52,500 nucleotides of DNA, from contig JACVTC010000140.1 of the NCBI GenBank assembly GCA_016946835.1, positions 267,501 through 320,000 on the forward strand, read 5' to 3'. Origin of the DNA: Neocallimastix lanati (nom. inval.) (Eukaryota > Neocallimastigomycota > Neocallimastigomycetes > Neocallimastigales > Neocallimastigaceae). This document shows positions 15,630 through 26,790 of this stretch, in pieces. Position 1 is the stretch's first letter; each line of letters opens with the position of its first letter. The notes under the pieces are model-generated. The model searched no databases. It saw only the letters and a program-made list of their open reading frames with translations, and was not told where the DNA came from. Made by a program: the position numbers and the translations under genes.

Positions 15630-16350
15630 TAATATAAACTGTGAAAATTGTGAAATTAATAATCCCAATAAAAAACCATTCAATAAAACAAACAACAAGA
15701 ATACTTCATCATTACAAATCGTATATATTGATACCGTTAGACCACTTAAACCTGCACCATCATTTAGTTGACATAAATATTAGTAAGCATTTATCGATGA
15801 TTACAGTAGAAAATACTGGGTTTATTTACTTAAACATAAATCCGAGGCAGTACATAAATTTATTGAGTTTCATAAACTTTTGAAAAAATACTTGTAATTA
15901 CTACATAAAGGAAGTAAGAGATCTGATAACGGTTTAGAATATAATAACTCTAATTTAAAAAATTCCCATAAAAATAATGGAATTACATTTAACCATTCTA
16001 CACCAAAGTAATCCTAAAATGAAAATGGCCAAGATGAAAGGATTAATCTGACATTTTAGATAACTGAGCGAAAACATTACTTAGTTACTAAATTATTTTC
16101 TATCTTGTAGGATGAAGCTATTAAATATGCATGTACATTTTATAATTTAAATCCTCATCAGAAGATTAATTTTAAAATTTTGAATGAAGTATTTTTCAAT
16201 AAGAAAAATGATATATCTAAACTTGAAAATTTTTTTTTTTGGATGCAAAGTATTTTTTCTTAAAAGGGTACAAACAGGGAATTTTTGAAAATAATACAAA
16301 ACCAGATATTTTCTTAGGATACTCTCTCGACTCCCCTGGTCATCATCGTT
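15630..16350 (+). pseudogene. Remnant of copia integrase
   Basis: The segment begins with a Cys-rich NCENCEINNPNKKPF stretch that resembles the pre-integrase zinc region (CxxC...KxPF). It is followed by VYIDTVRPLKPAPS, FIDDYSRKYWVYLLKHKSEA and DNGLEYNNS, the two Asp-containing blocks of the DDE integrase. A GITFNHSTP block then leads into the expected Glu region, which is degraded. At least two frame changes and several stops separate these blocks. The motifs are seen directly; assignment to copia follows from their order and from the RT downstream. Confidence 0.75.
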
Positions 16351-16608
16351 CATGATGCCTACTTCAATGAAAGTGCATTAGACTCACTTGATTCATCTTT
16401 TTTTTTTTTTTTTTATTCCTCAAATCCTTCAGATAAACAAATTGAAGGGAAACAGCCCCTGACAACATCGATTTAGTCAATCCATTTATAATGAATTTGA
16501 AATGAATGAAAACAAACAGTTTAAAATTAATCATGAATATAATACAAATTTAACGAATGAGTACAATAATGAAAATATATTAGATAATAATTATTCAGAA
16601 AATGAAAA

Positions 16609-16785
16609 AAGTTGATGAAGATAAAATTAATGAAGATAAAATTAATGAAGATAAAATTAATGAAGATAAAATTAATGAAGATAAAATTAATGAAGATAAA
16701 ATTAATGAAGATAAAATTAATGAAGATAAAATTAATGAAGATAAAATTAATGAAGATAAAATTAATGAAGATCATATTAAATAAG
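16609..16785 (+). repeat. 15-bp minisatellite inside the copia remnant
   Basis: A 15-bp unit (AAAATTAATGAAGAT) repeats ten times without a change in phase, plus partial units at both ends. Because 15 is a multiple of three, several frames stay open; one reads KINED ten times. It lies between the integrase and RT remnants, where copia elements have a variable linker. The period is exact and the copies are identical by eye, so the expansion is recent. Confidence 0.9.
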
Positions 16786-17339
16786 GATAAAAATTTCAAA
16801 AATAATGATAATAATGATATCCAGAATTCCAAAAATATAGTCAATTCTTTAAAATTGAAATTAAATTAGATCAAATCAAAAAATTAACTGAAAATCAAGA
16901 AGAAATATTCAAAAAAAAAAGGAAAACTAAAGAAAAGGATATAAAAATTAAATATTAACAGGAATAATAAAACTATCGATAAGCAAATAAACAAAAATTG
17001 ACAAAATTGATAAAGAAAAAGCAAAAAACAAAAAGCAATTTGAAAAACGAAAAGAAAGAAAGAGAAAATTAACAATCATATGAAGTAAGAAAAATGAAGG
17101 ACAGAATACCAATATTTAATAAATTAATTCTTGAGAGGAAAACAGATTGAAAATGAAAGCCGTAAGAAAAATAGAATTAATAAATATTAATACGTTAATT
17201 CTAAAGACTTAATGAATACGCTATGAATTCAGAAAATACCTAACAAATGGAAAGATGCAATAAACAAAGAATTACAAAATTTATATATAGAAATAATGTT
17301 ATGAAAATTATGGAAAACAAAAATATTACAAAAAAGTAT

Positions 17340-17958
17340 TAAACCACTCAATGTTAAATGGGTTTTTACTATTAAAAATAATAGTATTACATAAAGCAAG
17401 TTTGATCATCAGAGGTCTTCACCAAATAAAAGGTGCTTATTACACCTGTACCTATTCTCCTATAATAGAAAGGAAAAGTTTTAAACTAACATATTACTAT
17501 TGCATCAATATATATAAATAGGATTTAAGACACATCGATATTAAAGCTGCATACTTGAATGTTAATCTAGATGAGAAAGTTTATGTTCAAATTCAGATCG
17601 ACGATAAAAAAAAAAAAAAAAAAACTTCGATTAATGGAAAGTCTGAATGATTATAAGAAGCTCTCTATATGGACTCAAACAAGCTGAAAGACAATATTTT
17701 TATGAAATATCCACTTTTTCTAAAGAAAATTGGATTAATTCAATATAATACAGATAATTATTTATTTTGGTAAATATAAAAAAAATAATAAATTATGCTT
17801 ATTACTAACATTTTATGTTGATGATAAATTAATTGCAGGAAAAAAATAAAGAAATTACCAAAATTGTTACAAAGATAAAACAGTAAACAAAATCATTGGA
17901 ATTAATATAAATTAAAATAAATAAGCTCAACAAAAAATTATTCAAAAAGATTATATTG

Positions 17959-17989
<31 letters not shown>

Positions 17990-18323
17990 TAAACTAGCAA
18001 TAATATAAACAAATGCAAAAATAACTAGAACACCATGTAGTAATGCAAAAAAAAAATTAAATGATAGAGAAAACTCTGAAAAAAAAAAAAAAAATAAAAT
18101 AAAATAAAATAAAAAATAACAAAACTTGATTATTAAAGATTGATTGAATCACCTTATTTATTTATTATGTATATGTATTAATAAAAACAAGACTAGATAT
18201 AGCATTTGCAGTAAATCTAGCTGCAAAGATTTTTTGAGAATTCAAATATTAAAATACCTTAAAAGTACAAAGGACATATTCAATCCATTTAGAAGAAATT
18301 AAAAGAAGATTCACTTCAGGATA

Positions 18324-18363
<40 letters not shown>

Positions 18364-18440
18364 GAATTAGGAAATATTATGGAAATCAATTTACTCAGAA
18401 AAATATTGCCCAGAATACCAATATGTTCAAGATGAAAAAA

Positions 18441-18481
<41 letters not shown>

Positions 18482-18650
18482 AATCAAATTAATACTCATT
18501 GGTTCTAACTCAATGATGGCAAATTCATTAATCAAAAGTATTTCTGAACCCAAGCTTAAATATTTTGCCGTTTTCATCATCATGGAAATGTTTAAAAAAT
18601 GCAAAAGTAGGAGGAATGTTAAATATCCCAATTATGTTGTTTAATTGCAT
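17340..18650 (+). pseudogene. Remnant of copia reverse transcriptase and RNase H
   Basis: The fragments read NVKWVFTIKNN, ARLIIRGLHQIKGA-like, TYSPIIERKSFKL, DIKAAYLNVNLDEKVYVQI, LYGLKQAERQYFYEI and FYVDDKLIAG, in the order of a Ty1/copia RT. YVDD at 17814-17825 is the polymerase active site. RNase H landmarks follow: TPCSNAK, TRLDIAFAVNLAA, SGYI and SNSMMANSLIKSI. The frame is interrupted by A runs at 17608-17625, 17960-17987, 18081-18092 and 18450-18479 and a T run at 18346-18363. This copy cannot encode an active enzyme. Confidence 0.85.
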
Positions 18651-18660
18651 TATACATTAT

Positions 18661-19166
18661 ACTACATTATTAAGTGTAAAAATATTTTTATTCAATAGTA
18701 TCATGAAATGGTGTAAAGTTAAATGCTAATAATATTAGAGACTATTATAGAAAAATAATTATAAATAGCATGTGGTGACATATGCTCATATTCTTAAACG
18801 AATACGTCTTTTTTTAACGTAAAAAGCAATCAAATAAATAAATAAATAAATAAATAAAGGCATAATAAAATATAAATATCATTTCTGATTTCAAGTATTA
18901 AATTTAACATATATATATATATATATTTATATCTTTTTTCTATTTTATTTTATTTTACTTTTTTTTTTTTTTTTTTTTTAATTTTATATATATATATATA
19001 TATAAAATTAATAATTTTCTAAATTTAATTAAATTTGATTGTACTTTTCTATAGATGTTGTTAAAAATAAATAAGGAAAAAAATTAAATTATTGTTAATA
19101 TAGTTTTAATATAATTATTATTATTATTATTATGATTATGATTATGATTTATCGTTATTAAAATTA

Positions 19167-19217
<51 letters not shown>

Positions 19218-19249
19218 TTTAGTTCTTATTTTAATAAACCTTTCTCATA
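18661..19249. other. AT-rich spacer between the copia remnant and the phosducin-like gene
   Basis: The spacer holds an (AAAT) run near 18835-18860, TA-dinucleotide runs near 18908-18927, 18986-19003 and 19172-19208, and a T run near 18960-18979. The distal part is the 3' flank of the minus-strand phosducin-like gene. There is no coding signal. Confidence 0.6.
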
Positions 19250-20326
19250 TTATTTATCATCATCATCATCATCACTATAATCATCATCACTTTCTACATC
19301 TTCCAAAGCATTAGCAAGTTCCCTTAGACTACCAATACGACTGTTACTTCCTGTCATGGGTCCATTAATTGAAAGATTTGTTATATCCAATATATCTTCT
19401 TTAATTAATGCTTTCTTATTTAATAATAATTTTTCAAGATCTTCAATATCAAACATTCCATTATCTGAAGTTGGTAATTCATCCGTAATACGAACTAAAT
19501 TTGCTACTAATTCCTTATTACGATAGCATAATAAAGTGGGTAAGGCTATTTCATCAAAGTTTGGATCAGCCTCAGTAGAAACAATACATAAAAATTTTGC
19601 TAAACGATATTTTTCAGCTAAAATCATTAAATATTGATTCATTAGTTTACATTGCTCATTATGGGGTTGGAAAAGATGCATTATTACCGCTGTACGACTA
19701 TCTTCTTTATCAATAGCATCTACATATTGATCTACACCAATTTGGAATAACTGTCCGAAACGAGTTCTTCCTGCAATTCTCTTTAATTCCATAAGTCGTT
19801 TTTGACGATATTGAATCATAAATTCATCATCATCTTCTAATAATTCATCCAATTCATTATGTTCATCTAATGCTTTATTAAGTTCATTCATACTAATCGT
19901 ATTTTCATTATCTTTTTCTTTAAATGAATCTACAGTTTCACCAAATTTTTCTCTTTCTTCTTGTTCAATTTGTCGCTGTATCCATCCGGATGCCATAGCA
20001 CCTTTATTTATATTAGTTTGAACCTCACGTTCATGTTGTTCACGACGAAGAGCATTTTGTTTTTGATGGAATTTATAATCTGCAATAACTCCTTTTGGAC
20101 CAGTTGCTGCACCTCCTTGATGGGAGAGCGACTGACGAAGTTGTTGGTCTTCTAAAATTCTTTCAATTTCTGGATCCATTCTTTGTCTTTCAATTGGTTT
20201 CTTTACTTCTTCTTCTTCTTCTCCTTTGCTGCTTTCATCATCACTACCTCTATATGGTTCAATATCAGGATCATTTTGACGCTTAATTGCGTTAATAATA
20301 GCTTCATCACTTGGTGGTAAAGACAT
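19250..20326 (-). CDS. Class I phosducin-like protein (PhLP1/PDCL type)
   Basis: Single-exon, 358 aa. The start is ATG at 20326-20324 (MSLPPSDEA); the open frame extends 22 codons upstream, but that part is a poly-Leu translation of an ATT/AAT microsatellite. An acidic N-terminus (about 28-40) precedes TGPKGVIADYK (75-85), the conserved G-beta-binding helix-1 segment of phosducin and PhLP1. DDEFMIQYRQKRL (166-178) follows, then a thioredoxin-like domain (about 190-310) with FGQLFQI, a degenerate non-redox active-site region and the ALPTLLCYR strand with the cis-Pro loop (261-269). The C-terminus is an Asp-rich tail (346-357). In characterised species class I proteins act with the cytosolic chaperonin CCT to fold G-beta and assemble G-beta-gamma dimers. 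The GPKGVI helix favours class I over the PhLP2/3 classes. It is the only conserved cytosolic gene in the window. Confidence 0.88.
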   Translation of the reverse strand: MSLPPSDEAIINAIKRQNDPDIEPYRGSDDESSKGEEEEEVKKPIERQRMDPEIERILEDQQLRQSLSHQGGAATGPKGVIADYKFHQKQNALRREQHEREVQTNINKGAMASGWIQRQIEQEEREKFGETVDSFKEKDNENTISMNELNKALDEHNELDELLEDDDEFMIQYRQKRLMELKRIAGRTRFGQLFQIGVDQYVDAIDKEDSRTAVIMHLFQPHNEQCKLMNQYLMILAEKYRLAKFLCIVSTEADPNFDEIALPTLLCYRNKELVANLVRITDELPTSDNGMFDIEDLEKLLLNKKALIKEDILDITNLSINGPMTGSNSRIGSLRELANALEDVESDDDYSDDDDDDK

Positions 20327-21590
20327 CTTATAAAAATGAAATAATAATAACAATAATAATAATAATAATAATAATAAAAGTATTATACACAAAAATATTA
20401 GTTATTAAAGTATTAAAAGAATTATTAATTGTTTAAAGAAATTTTTATAATAAATTTATTGTATTATTTAATTATTTTTTTTTTTTATATATTCTTTCTC
20501 TCTTTTTCTTTTTATTTAGTATTTATTTATTTTATATCCAATATCGGAATATATATTTCTCATTTATTATTAATATTTCCCTCTTTATTGTTTATTATAT
20601 TATTATATATTATTAAATGAATTACTTTATATTAATTTTTTGTTTGTATATATATAATATAAATAAATATTAATGGTCATAAATAACATTTATATTTATT
20701 TTGTACACTTTTATAATTTTTTTTTCTTTTTTATTATTATAAATATATAATTATAAATTAGATTGTTTTCTTTTAAAATTTTCCATCAATATCAACGTAG
20801 ATAAATAGATAAATTAAAGAATATATAACATCTTGTTTACTACAATTAATCTATTGATAATATTATATTTATCCTGCAATTTTATTTGTATAAACATTTT
20901 TGAAATATAAATTGCAACATTGAAAAAAAAAAAAATATATAAAATGTATATATATATATATTATAGGTTTTCCCATTTAACATTATTAACTTCAATTTTT
21001 TTTTAAAAAGAAAAATTGCTTTAGTTAACATTTTATTTATTGAAAAATTATTTATAATTCTTTATTCTTATTTCTCCATCTCTTTATTTCAATAATTGTT
21101 TTTTAGATTTAATAATTATTTTACCACTTCCAAAATATATTATTATATTTATTTAATATTTGATATTAATATTGTCACATTATTAATATTATTATAAATG
21201 AAAAGTTTTCCTTATTTTATATATACATTTAATTAATTGCAATCAAAATAAATTAATAATTCCTAATGCTTAAAATAAATATTTTTAGATATTTTAGTTT
21301 AATATAACACAAAGAAAAAAAATAAAAGTAAAAACAATTATTTATTATTTAAAATAAATAATAAAAGGATATGCTTTTTTTATTTTTTTCTATATATATG
21401 TATTTTTTATGGTTTATTATTTATATTTTTATTATTATATTATGTTAATATTGTATTAAATATTATAAATAATTTTGTTTTTAATTTAATTTATTATTTT
21501 ATTATTTATTTATTAATTACTATATATTATTTATAATTTAATTTATAATTTTTTTTTTAAAGGATCATTCACTTTTTTATTTTTTTAATT
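20327..21590. other. AT-rich spacer, likely promoter side of the phosducin-like gene
   Basis: An (ATT/AAT) trinucleotide microsatellite at 20340-20380 lies directly upstream of the phosducin-like start codon, in its presumed 5' leader. The rest is unstructured AT sequence. The open frame at 20429-20620 is composition-driven. No other gene is seen. Confidence 0.55.
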
Positions 21591-22385
<795 letters not shown>

Positions 22386-22503
22386 CATTTTTTTTAAATT
22401 TATACTAATATTTTAAATATTTCTGGATTATATTTAATTATATGAAATAACTATTAATAAAATTATATTTTTAATTATTTATATAAATTAAACTTTCTAT
22501 TTA

Positions 22504-22516
22504 TGTAAATTTTAAA
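22504..22516. repeat. Left 13-bp target-site duplication of the SINE
   Basis: TGTAAATTTTAAA here is repeated exactly at 22981-22993. The two copies directly abut the tRNA-like 5' end and the oligo(T) 3' end of the element, as expected for target-primed insertion. The first T of the right copy could also belong to the T tail. Confidence 0.85.
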
Positions 22517-22591
22517 GCCATGTTGGTCCAGTCGGTTAGGACGATACAGGTCACTGTAGAGGGCGGGGTTCGAATCCTCGGCATGGCACCA
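22517..22591 (+). promoter_or_regulatory. tRNA-like SINE head with internal pol III A and B boxes
   Basis: The acceptor arm GCCATGT (22517-22523) pairs with GCATGGC (22581-22587). The D stem is GTCC/GGAC and the T arm is CGGGG-TTCGAAT-CCTCG. The A box TGGTCCAGTCGG (22524-22535) and B box GGTTCGAATCC (22567-22577) match the pol III consensus. The anticodon arm is abnormal: TACAG/CTGTA leaves only a GTCA loop and there is no T before the presumed anticodon. This is therefore a SINE promoter rather than a working tRNA gene. The discriminator A is followed by CCA (22589-22591), which eukaryotic tRNA genes do not normally encode. Confidence 0.8.
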
Positions 22592-22980
22592 AATAATCGG
22601 ATGAGGTTTCTATCCTGGGATATCATGAGACCACACGTGATGTCCATAAGGCTTTCCCTCAGATGATTATTTCACCCAACCCTGATACTACGCTTTGAAT
22701 TGAAGCATAGACCTTGATGATTGTAAAATTTCCAATCGCCAATGATTACACCCACTAGGGAGGAGTTAATGGTTCCGTTCTGATGCTCGTGGTCATTAGA
22801 GATATATGTAGGAACGTTAGGAATGCATCTCCGGGCAGTGTGTAACGACGATTGAGAGCGGCGAAGCTGATACAGTATGCCAATAACTCATCACCTTACA
22901 GTTAATTAATAACTGTATGGCCATATGGGAGATGGGTACCCATATGTGCAAGTCTATGTTTTTTTTTTTTTTTTTTTTTT
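22517..22980 (+). mobile_element. tRNA-derived SINE with oligo(T) 3' end, flanked by 13-bp TSDs
   Basis: A sharply higher-GC island of about 440 bp sits in AT-only DNA. It starts with a 72-nt tRNA-like head (22517-22588) with pol III A and B boxes, followed by about 370 bp of tRNA-unrelated body. Two perfect 8-bp hairpins come next (stems 22897-22904/22910-22917 and 22922-22929/22939-22946), then a 22-nt T run (22959-22980). Identical 13-bp direct repeats flank it. A diverged copy of the body lies on the minus strand at about 51950-52195, which shows it is a dispersed family. It has no coding capacity and would depend on a LINE. Ending in T rather than A is unusual for a SINE. Confidence 0.85.
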
Positions 22981-23629
22981 TGTAAATTTTAAAACGTGGT
23001 TGTAAAGATAATTAATAATTATTTATTTTTGATTTATTTAACAATAATCAAAATTCCACCTCAATTATTAATTTTTTTAGTATATTTTTTAAATATTATT
23101 ATTATTGAACTATGCTATAATTCTTATTTTTATCTTTAGTTTTTATTTCTCTTCTACTTTTTACATTTATTTAATAACATTTTTTTATATATATGAAGTT
23201 CAATAATTATTATTTATTGAATATACTAAATATTTTAATTATAATAATTTATAAAAATTTAATAAATGAAAAGCATCAATATCAATATCAATAAATTAAT
23301 GATACAATATTTCTTTGAATTCGTAATAAGTATTAGTTATTCAATTTTTTGTATAAAATTTTCTTTTTATTCTTTATATTATCTATTATATAATATTTTC
23401 TTATTTAATAACATAATTTTTACATAAAATATATTAATTAAAAATATTATAAAAAAATAATATATAAAAATATTAAAAATATCATTTAATGAAAAAACAA
23501 AACAAAAAAAATAATAAATATATTAAAAAAATATTAAACTACATAATTTTTACATAAAATATATTAATTAAAAAATATTATAAAAAGATAATAAATAAAA
23601 ATATTAAAAATATCATTTAATGAAAAAAC

Positions 23630-23671
<42 letters not shown>

Positions 23672-23785
23672 AATATTAAACTACATAATTTTTACGAATG
23701 TGGTTCATTTCCATTTATTTTTAATGGCTTGTAAATTTTTTTGTTAACGCCATAAAAAATTTTAATAAAATTATATGTAAAAAAA
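22981..23785. other. AT-rich spacer with two tandem ~130-bp repeats
   Basis: The interval starts with the right SINE TSD. Two tandem copies of an AT-rich unit (beginning ACATAATTTTTACATAAAATATATTAATTAAA) occupy about 23409-23690. A third copy in the same orientation is at about 27236-27352, so direct repeats bracket the foldback/MULE interval. No gene is seen. Confidence 0.65.
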
Positions 23786-24349
23786 ATAAATGTATAAATA
23801 AATAAATAAACAAATAAATAAATAAATAAAGAATGTAATATGTATATAAAATAAAAATAAATAGTAGAATATGAATATAAAGTACAGATTGAATAGAATA
23901 AAATAAAATAAAATAAAATAAATAGTAGAATATAAATACAAGTACAGATTGAATAAAATAAAATAAAATAAAATAAAATAAATAGTAGAATATAAATATA
24001 AGTACAGATTGAATAAAATAAAATAAAATAAAATAAAATAAAATAAAATAAATAGTAGAATATAAATATAAGTACAGATTGAATAAAATAATATAAAATA
24101 AAATAAAATAAAATAAATAGTAGAATATAAATATAATTACAGATTGAATAAAATAAAATAAAATAAATAAAATAAAATGAAATGAAATAAAATAAAATAA
24201 AATGAAATAAAATAAAATAAAAAAAATAAAATAAAATAAAATAAAATAAAATAAAATAAAATAAATATTGAATGTAATAATATAAAAGTACAAGTATATA
24301 AAATAAAATAAAGTAAATATTTATTATTATTTTTTATTAAAGAATATTA
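23786..24349 (-). repeat. Left arm of a foldback structure (inverted 60-bp-unit array)
   Basis: This is the reverse complement of the array at 24530-25650. Five copies of the GTACAGATTGAAT motif (about 23881, 23941, 24001, 24070, 24138) are separated by AAAAT runs. The outer end has (AAAT)n then GAATGTAATA. The inner end (24331-24349) is a perfect 19-bp inverted match to 24530-24548, so the arms meet a loop of about 180 bp. Confidence 0.8.
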
Positions 24350-24529
24350 AAGACAATTTATTTTTAAAAATAAAATGTTTTATTTAATTATATATGTTAG
24401 AAAGCAAAAAAATCATTTATATTTAATGAGATTATTAACAATCAATAATATTGTTTTATATATTAAATTACATCATCAATTGAATACAATAAAAATGTAA
24501 AAAATTTTCATTTCTAAAACATTGATCTG
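24350..24529. other. Unique 180-bp loop between foldback arms
   Basis: AT-rich single-copy sequence between the two inverted arms. There is no open frame or motif. It ends exactly where the 19-bp inverted match begins. Confidence 0.7.
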
Positions 24530-25650
24530 TAATATTCTTTAATAAAAAAATATTAGATATTTATTTTATTTTATTTTATTCAATCTGTATTTATATTTAT
24601 ATTCTACTATTTATTTTATTTTATTTTATTTTATTTTATTTTATTTTATTTTATTTTATTCAATCTGTACTTATATTTATATTCTACTATTTATTTTATT
24701 TTATTTTATTTTATTTTATTTTATTTTATTTTATTTTATTTTATTTTATTTTATTTTATTTAATTTTATTTTATTTTATTTTATTTTATTTTATTTTATT
24801 TAATTTTATTTTATTTTATTTTATTTTATTTTATTCAATCTGTACTTATATTTATATTCTACTATTTATTTTATTTTATTTTATTTTATTTTATTCAATC
24901 TGTACTTATATTTATATTCTACTATTTATTTTATTTTATTTTATTTTATTTTATTCAATCTGTACTTATATTTATATTCTACTATTTATTTTATTTTATT
25001 TTATTTTATTTTATTCAATCTGTACTTGTATTTATATTCTACTATTTATTTTATTTTATTTTATTTTATTTTATTAAATCTGTACTTATATTTATATTCT
25101 ACTATTTATTTTATTTTATTTTATTTTATTTTATTCAATCTGTACTTATATTTATATTCTACTATTTATTTTATTTTATTTTATTTTATTCAATCTGTAC
25201 TTATATTTATATTCTACTATTTATTTTATTTTATTTTATTTTATTTTATTTTATTCAATCTGTACTTATATTTATATTCTACTATTTATTTTATTTTATT
25301 TTATTTTATTTTATTCAATCTGTACTTATATTTATATTCTACTATTTATTTTATTTTATTTTATTTTATTTTATTCAATCTGTACTTATATTTATATTCT
25401 ACTATTTATTTTATTTTATTTTATTTTATTTTATTTTATTTTATTTTATTTTATTCAATCTGTACTTATATTTATATTCTACTCTTTATTTTATTTTATT
25501 TTATTTTATTTTATTTTATTTTATTTTATTTTATTTTATTTTATTCAATCTGTACTTTATATTTATATTTCAAATATTTATTTTATTTTATTTTATTTTA
25601 TTTTGTATACTTGTACTTACTATTGCATTCTTTTATTTATTTATTTTTTT
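24530..25650 (+). repeat. Right arm of the foldback structure: 60-bp minisatellite array
   Basis: Fourteen copies of the CAATCTGTACTTATATTTAT motif, mostly exactly 60 bp apart (for example 24836, 24896, 24956, 25016, 25076, 25136), are joined by (TTTTA)n tracts of variable length. The outer end reads GCATTC followed by (TTTA)n, mirroring the outer end of the left arm. The long open frame through it (25026-25655) is repeat translation only. It is not a CRISPR array: the "spacers" are (TTTTA)n and the sequence is eukaryotic. Confidence 0.9.
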
Positions 25651-25859
25651 TTTAAAAGTAATTGAAAAATTAATTTTTCAAAATTAGTATTTAGAAATAA
25701 TATTGGATAATAAATATAATAATTTTAATTATATAATTAAAAAATATTTATAAAAATATAGAAATGGAAAAATCTTATTATTGATATGAGTCTAACAAAG
25801 GAAAAAAAAAATTATTATTAATAAAAAATATAAATTTAATTTTTCATATATAAGAAAAG

Positions 25860-26790
25860 ATAATTCAAAACTTTATGTACAGAAATAAATGTAAATCTTT
25901 TATTATTTTAAATGATAAGAAAGAAATCTTAAAATATGATAGTTCACATAATCATCCTGAAAAAGAATACGATGTATCTCTATCTATAATGAAACATAAA
26001 ATTAAAGATGGAATTGAAAAAAGTTCAATTCCTTATGGTATAAAAATAAAACCCCTATATAATAAAATTTCTAAAGAAATGAGATTTATATGTTCAGAAT
26101 ATAATTCAATTAAATCCCAAATATCAAGAAATTTAAATAAAAAACTACCATCCAATGTAACAACATTTACTGAAATTCCTAATGAATCTAAATATTATAA
26201 AACAAAGTGAGGTGAAAATTTTATGATATTCAAATAATATTAATTTAATAATTTTTCAATCTCCTTTTCAAGTAAAATTATTTAGGGAATATAATGATGA
26301 TATATTTGTCGATGGTACATTTTTTATTGCCCCTAAATGTAGTTATCAAATATTTATTACAAGAACTTACACTAAAGAATTAGATAGTTTTTACACTACT
26401 TATTTTGCAATATTACAAAATAAAGAACAAGAAACATATAAAATATTTAAAAAATTAAAAAAAAAAAAAAATGCTAATACATGTAACAATAATATTATAA
26501 TTGCAGAATCAATAGTTATTTAAATAATTTATTTCAAACAATACCATCTTATTATGAATTAATAGATAAATTAAATGAACTTGAACATTTACCATATTAT
26601 GATTATCAAAGAAAAATAAGAGGAATTTGGAAAATAAAAAAAAGAGCAATAAATAAAGCTAATGAAATCAGTGTCTTAATTGAATGCTACAAAAATATTG
26701 AAACCAAGTTAATTGATACTAAATGTGATAGAAATAATACTATTAATTTGTGGTTTGATTGTTTAACTGATTTAAATAATATAATATAAA
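25860..26790 (+). pseudogene. MULE-type transposase remnant with FLYWCH-like N-terminus
   Basis: The open frame 25875-26207 (111 aa) carries a YRNKCKSFIIL...SSHNHPEKE pattern, like the distal half of a FLYWCH/WRKY-GCM1 zinc finger (C...HxH) fused to MULE transposases. After a stop, a new frame (about 26255-26520) reads FQVKLFREYNDDIFVDGTFFIAPKCSYQI and then YFAILQNKEQETYKIF. DGTF with downstream P...YQ is the first catalytic Asp block of MULE transposases. The next block (about 26520-26790) resembles a C-terminal region ending LWFDCLTDLNN. The middle of the domain, with the other catalytic residues, is missing. It lies next to the foldback arrays, but whether they were one element is not shown. 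Confidence 0.6.

Larger units (their letters stand above)
14270..18660 (+). mobile_element. Degenerate Ty1/copia LTR retrotransposon (gag-PR-IN-RT-RNH order)
   Basis: In-order copia protein landmarks can be read across shifting frames. They are a Lys/Asn-rich gag-like stretch (about 14330-15110), a protease DSGT (15156-15167), an integrase zone with IDDYSRKYWVY (about 15793) and DNGLEY (about 15925), and an RT with WVFTIKNN (about 17355), LYGLKQA (17665-17685) and YVDD (about 17814-17825). The RNase H end has TRLDIAFAVN (about 18187) and the IGSNSMMANSLIKSI block (about 18500). PR-IN-RT-RNH is the order of Ty1/copia, not Ty3. Many stops, frameshifts and expanded homopolymers make it non-functional. 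I found no flanking LTR pair, so the outer ends are approximate. Confidence 0.85.

Noticed and set aside
16527-16869. Small repetitive proteins in three frames over the 15-bp repeat
   Set aside because: All arise from the minisatellite unit being divisible by three; no start context or conservation supports them.
20327-20392. N-terminal extension of the phosducin-like protein (poly-Leu)
   Set aside because: It is the translation of an ATT/AAT microsatellite; the family N-terminus starts at MSLPPSDEA.
22517-22588. Functional tRNA gene
   Set aside because: The anticodon arm is abnormal (4-nt loop with a 5-bp stem, no T before the anticodon position) and it is fused to a repeated body inside target-site duplications, so it is a SINE head.
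24530-25560. CRISPR-like regular repeats
   Set aside because: The 60-bp period has no unique spacers; the intervals are (TTTTA)n, and the genome is eukaryotic.
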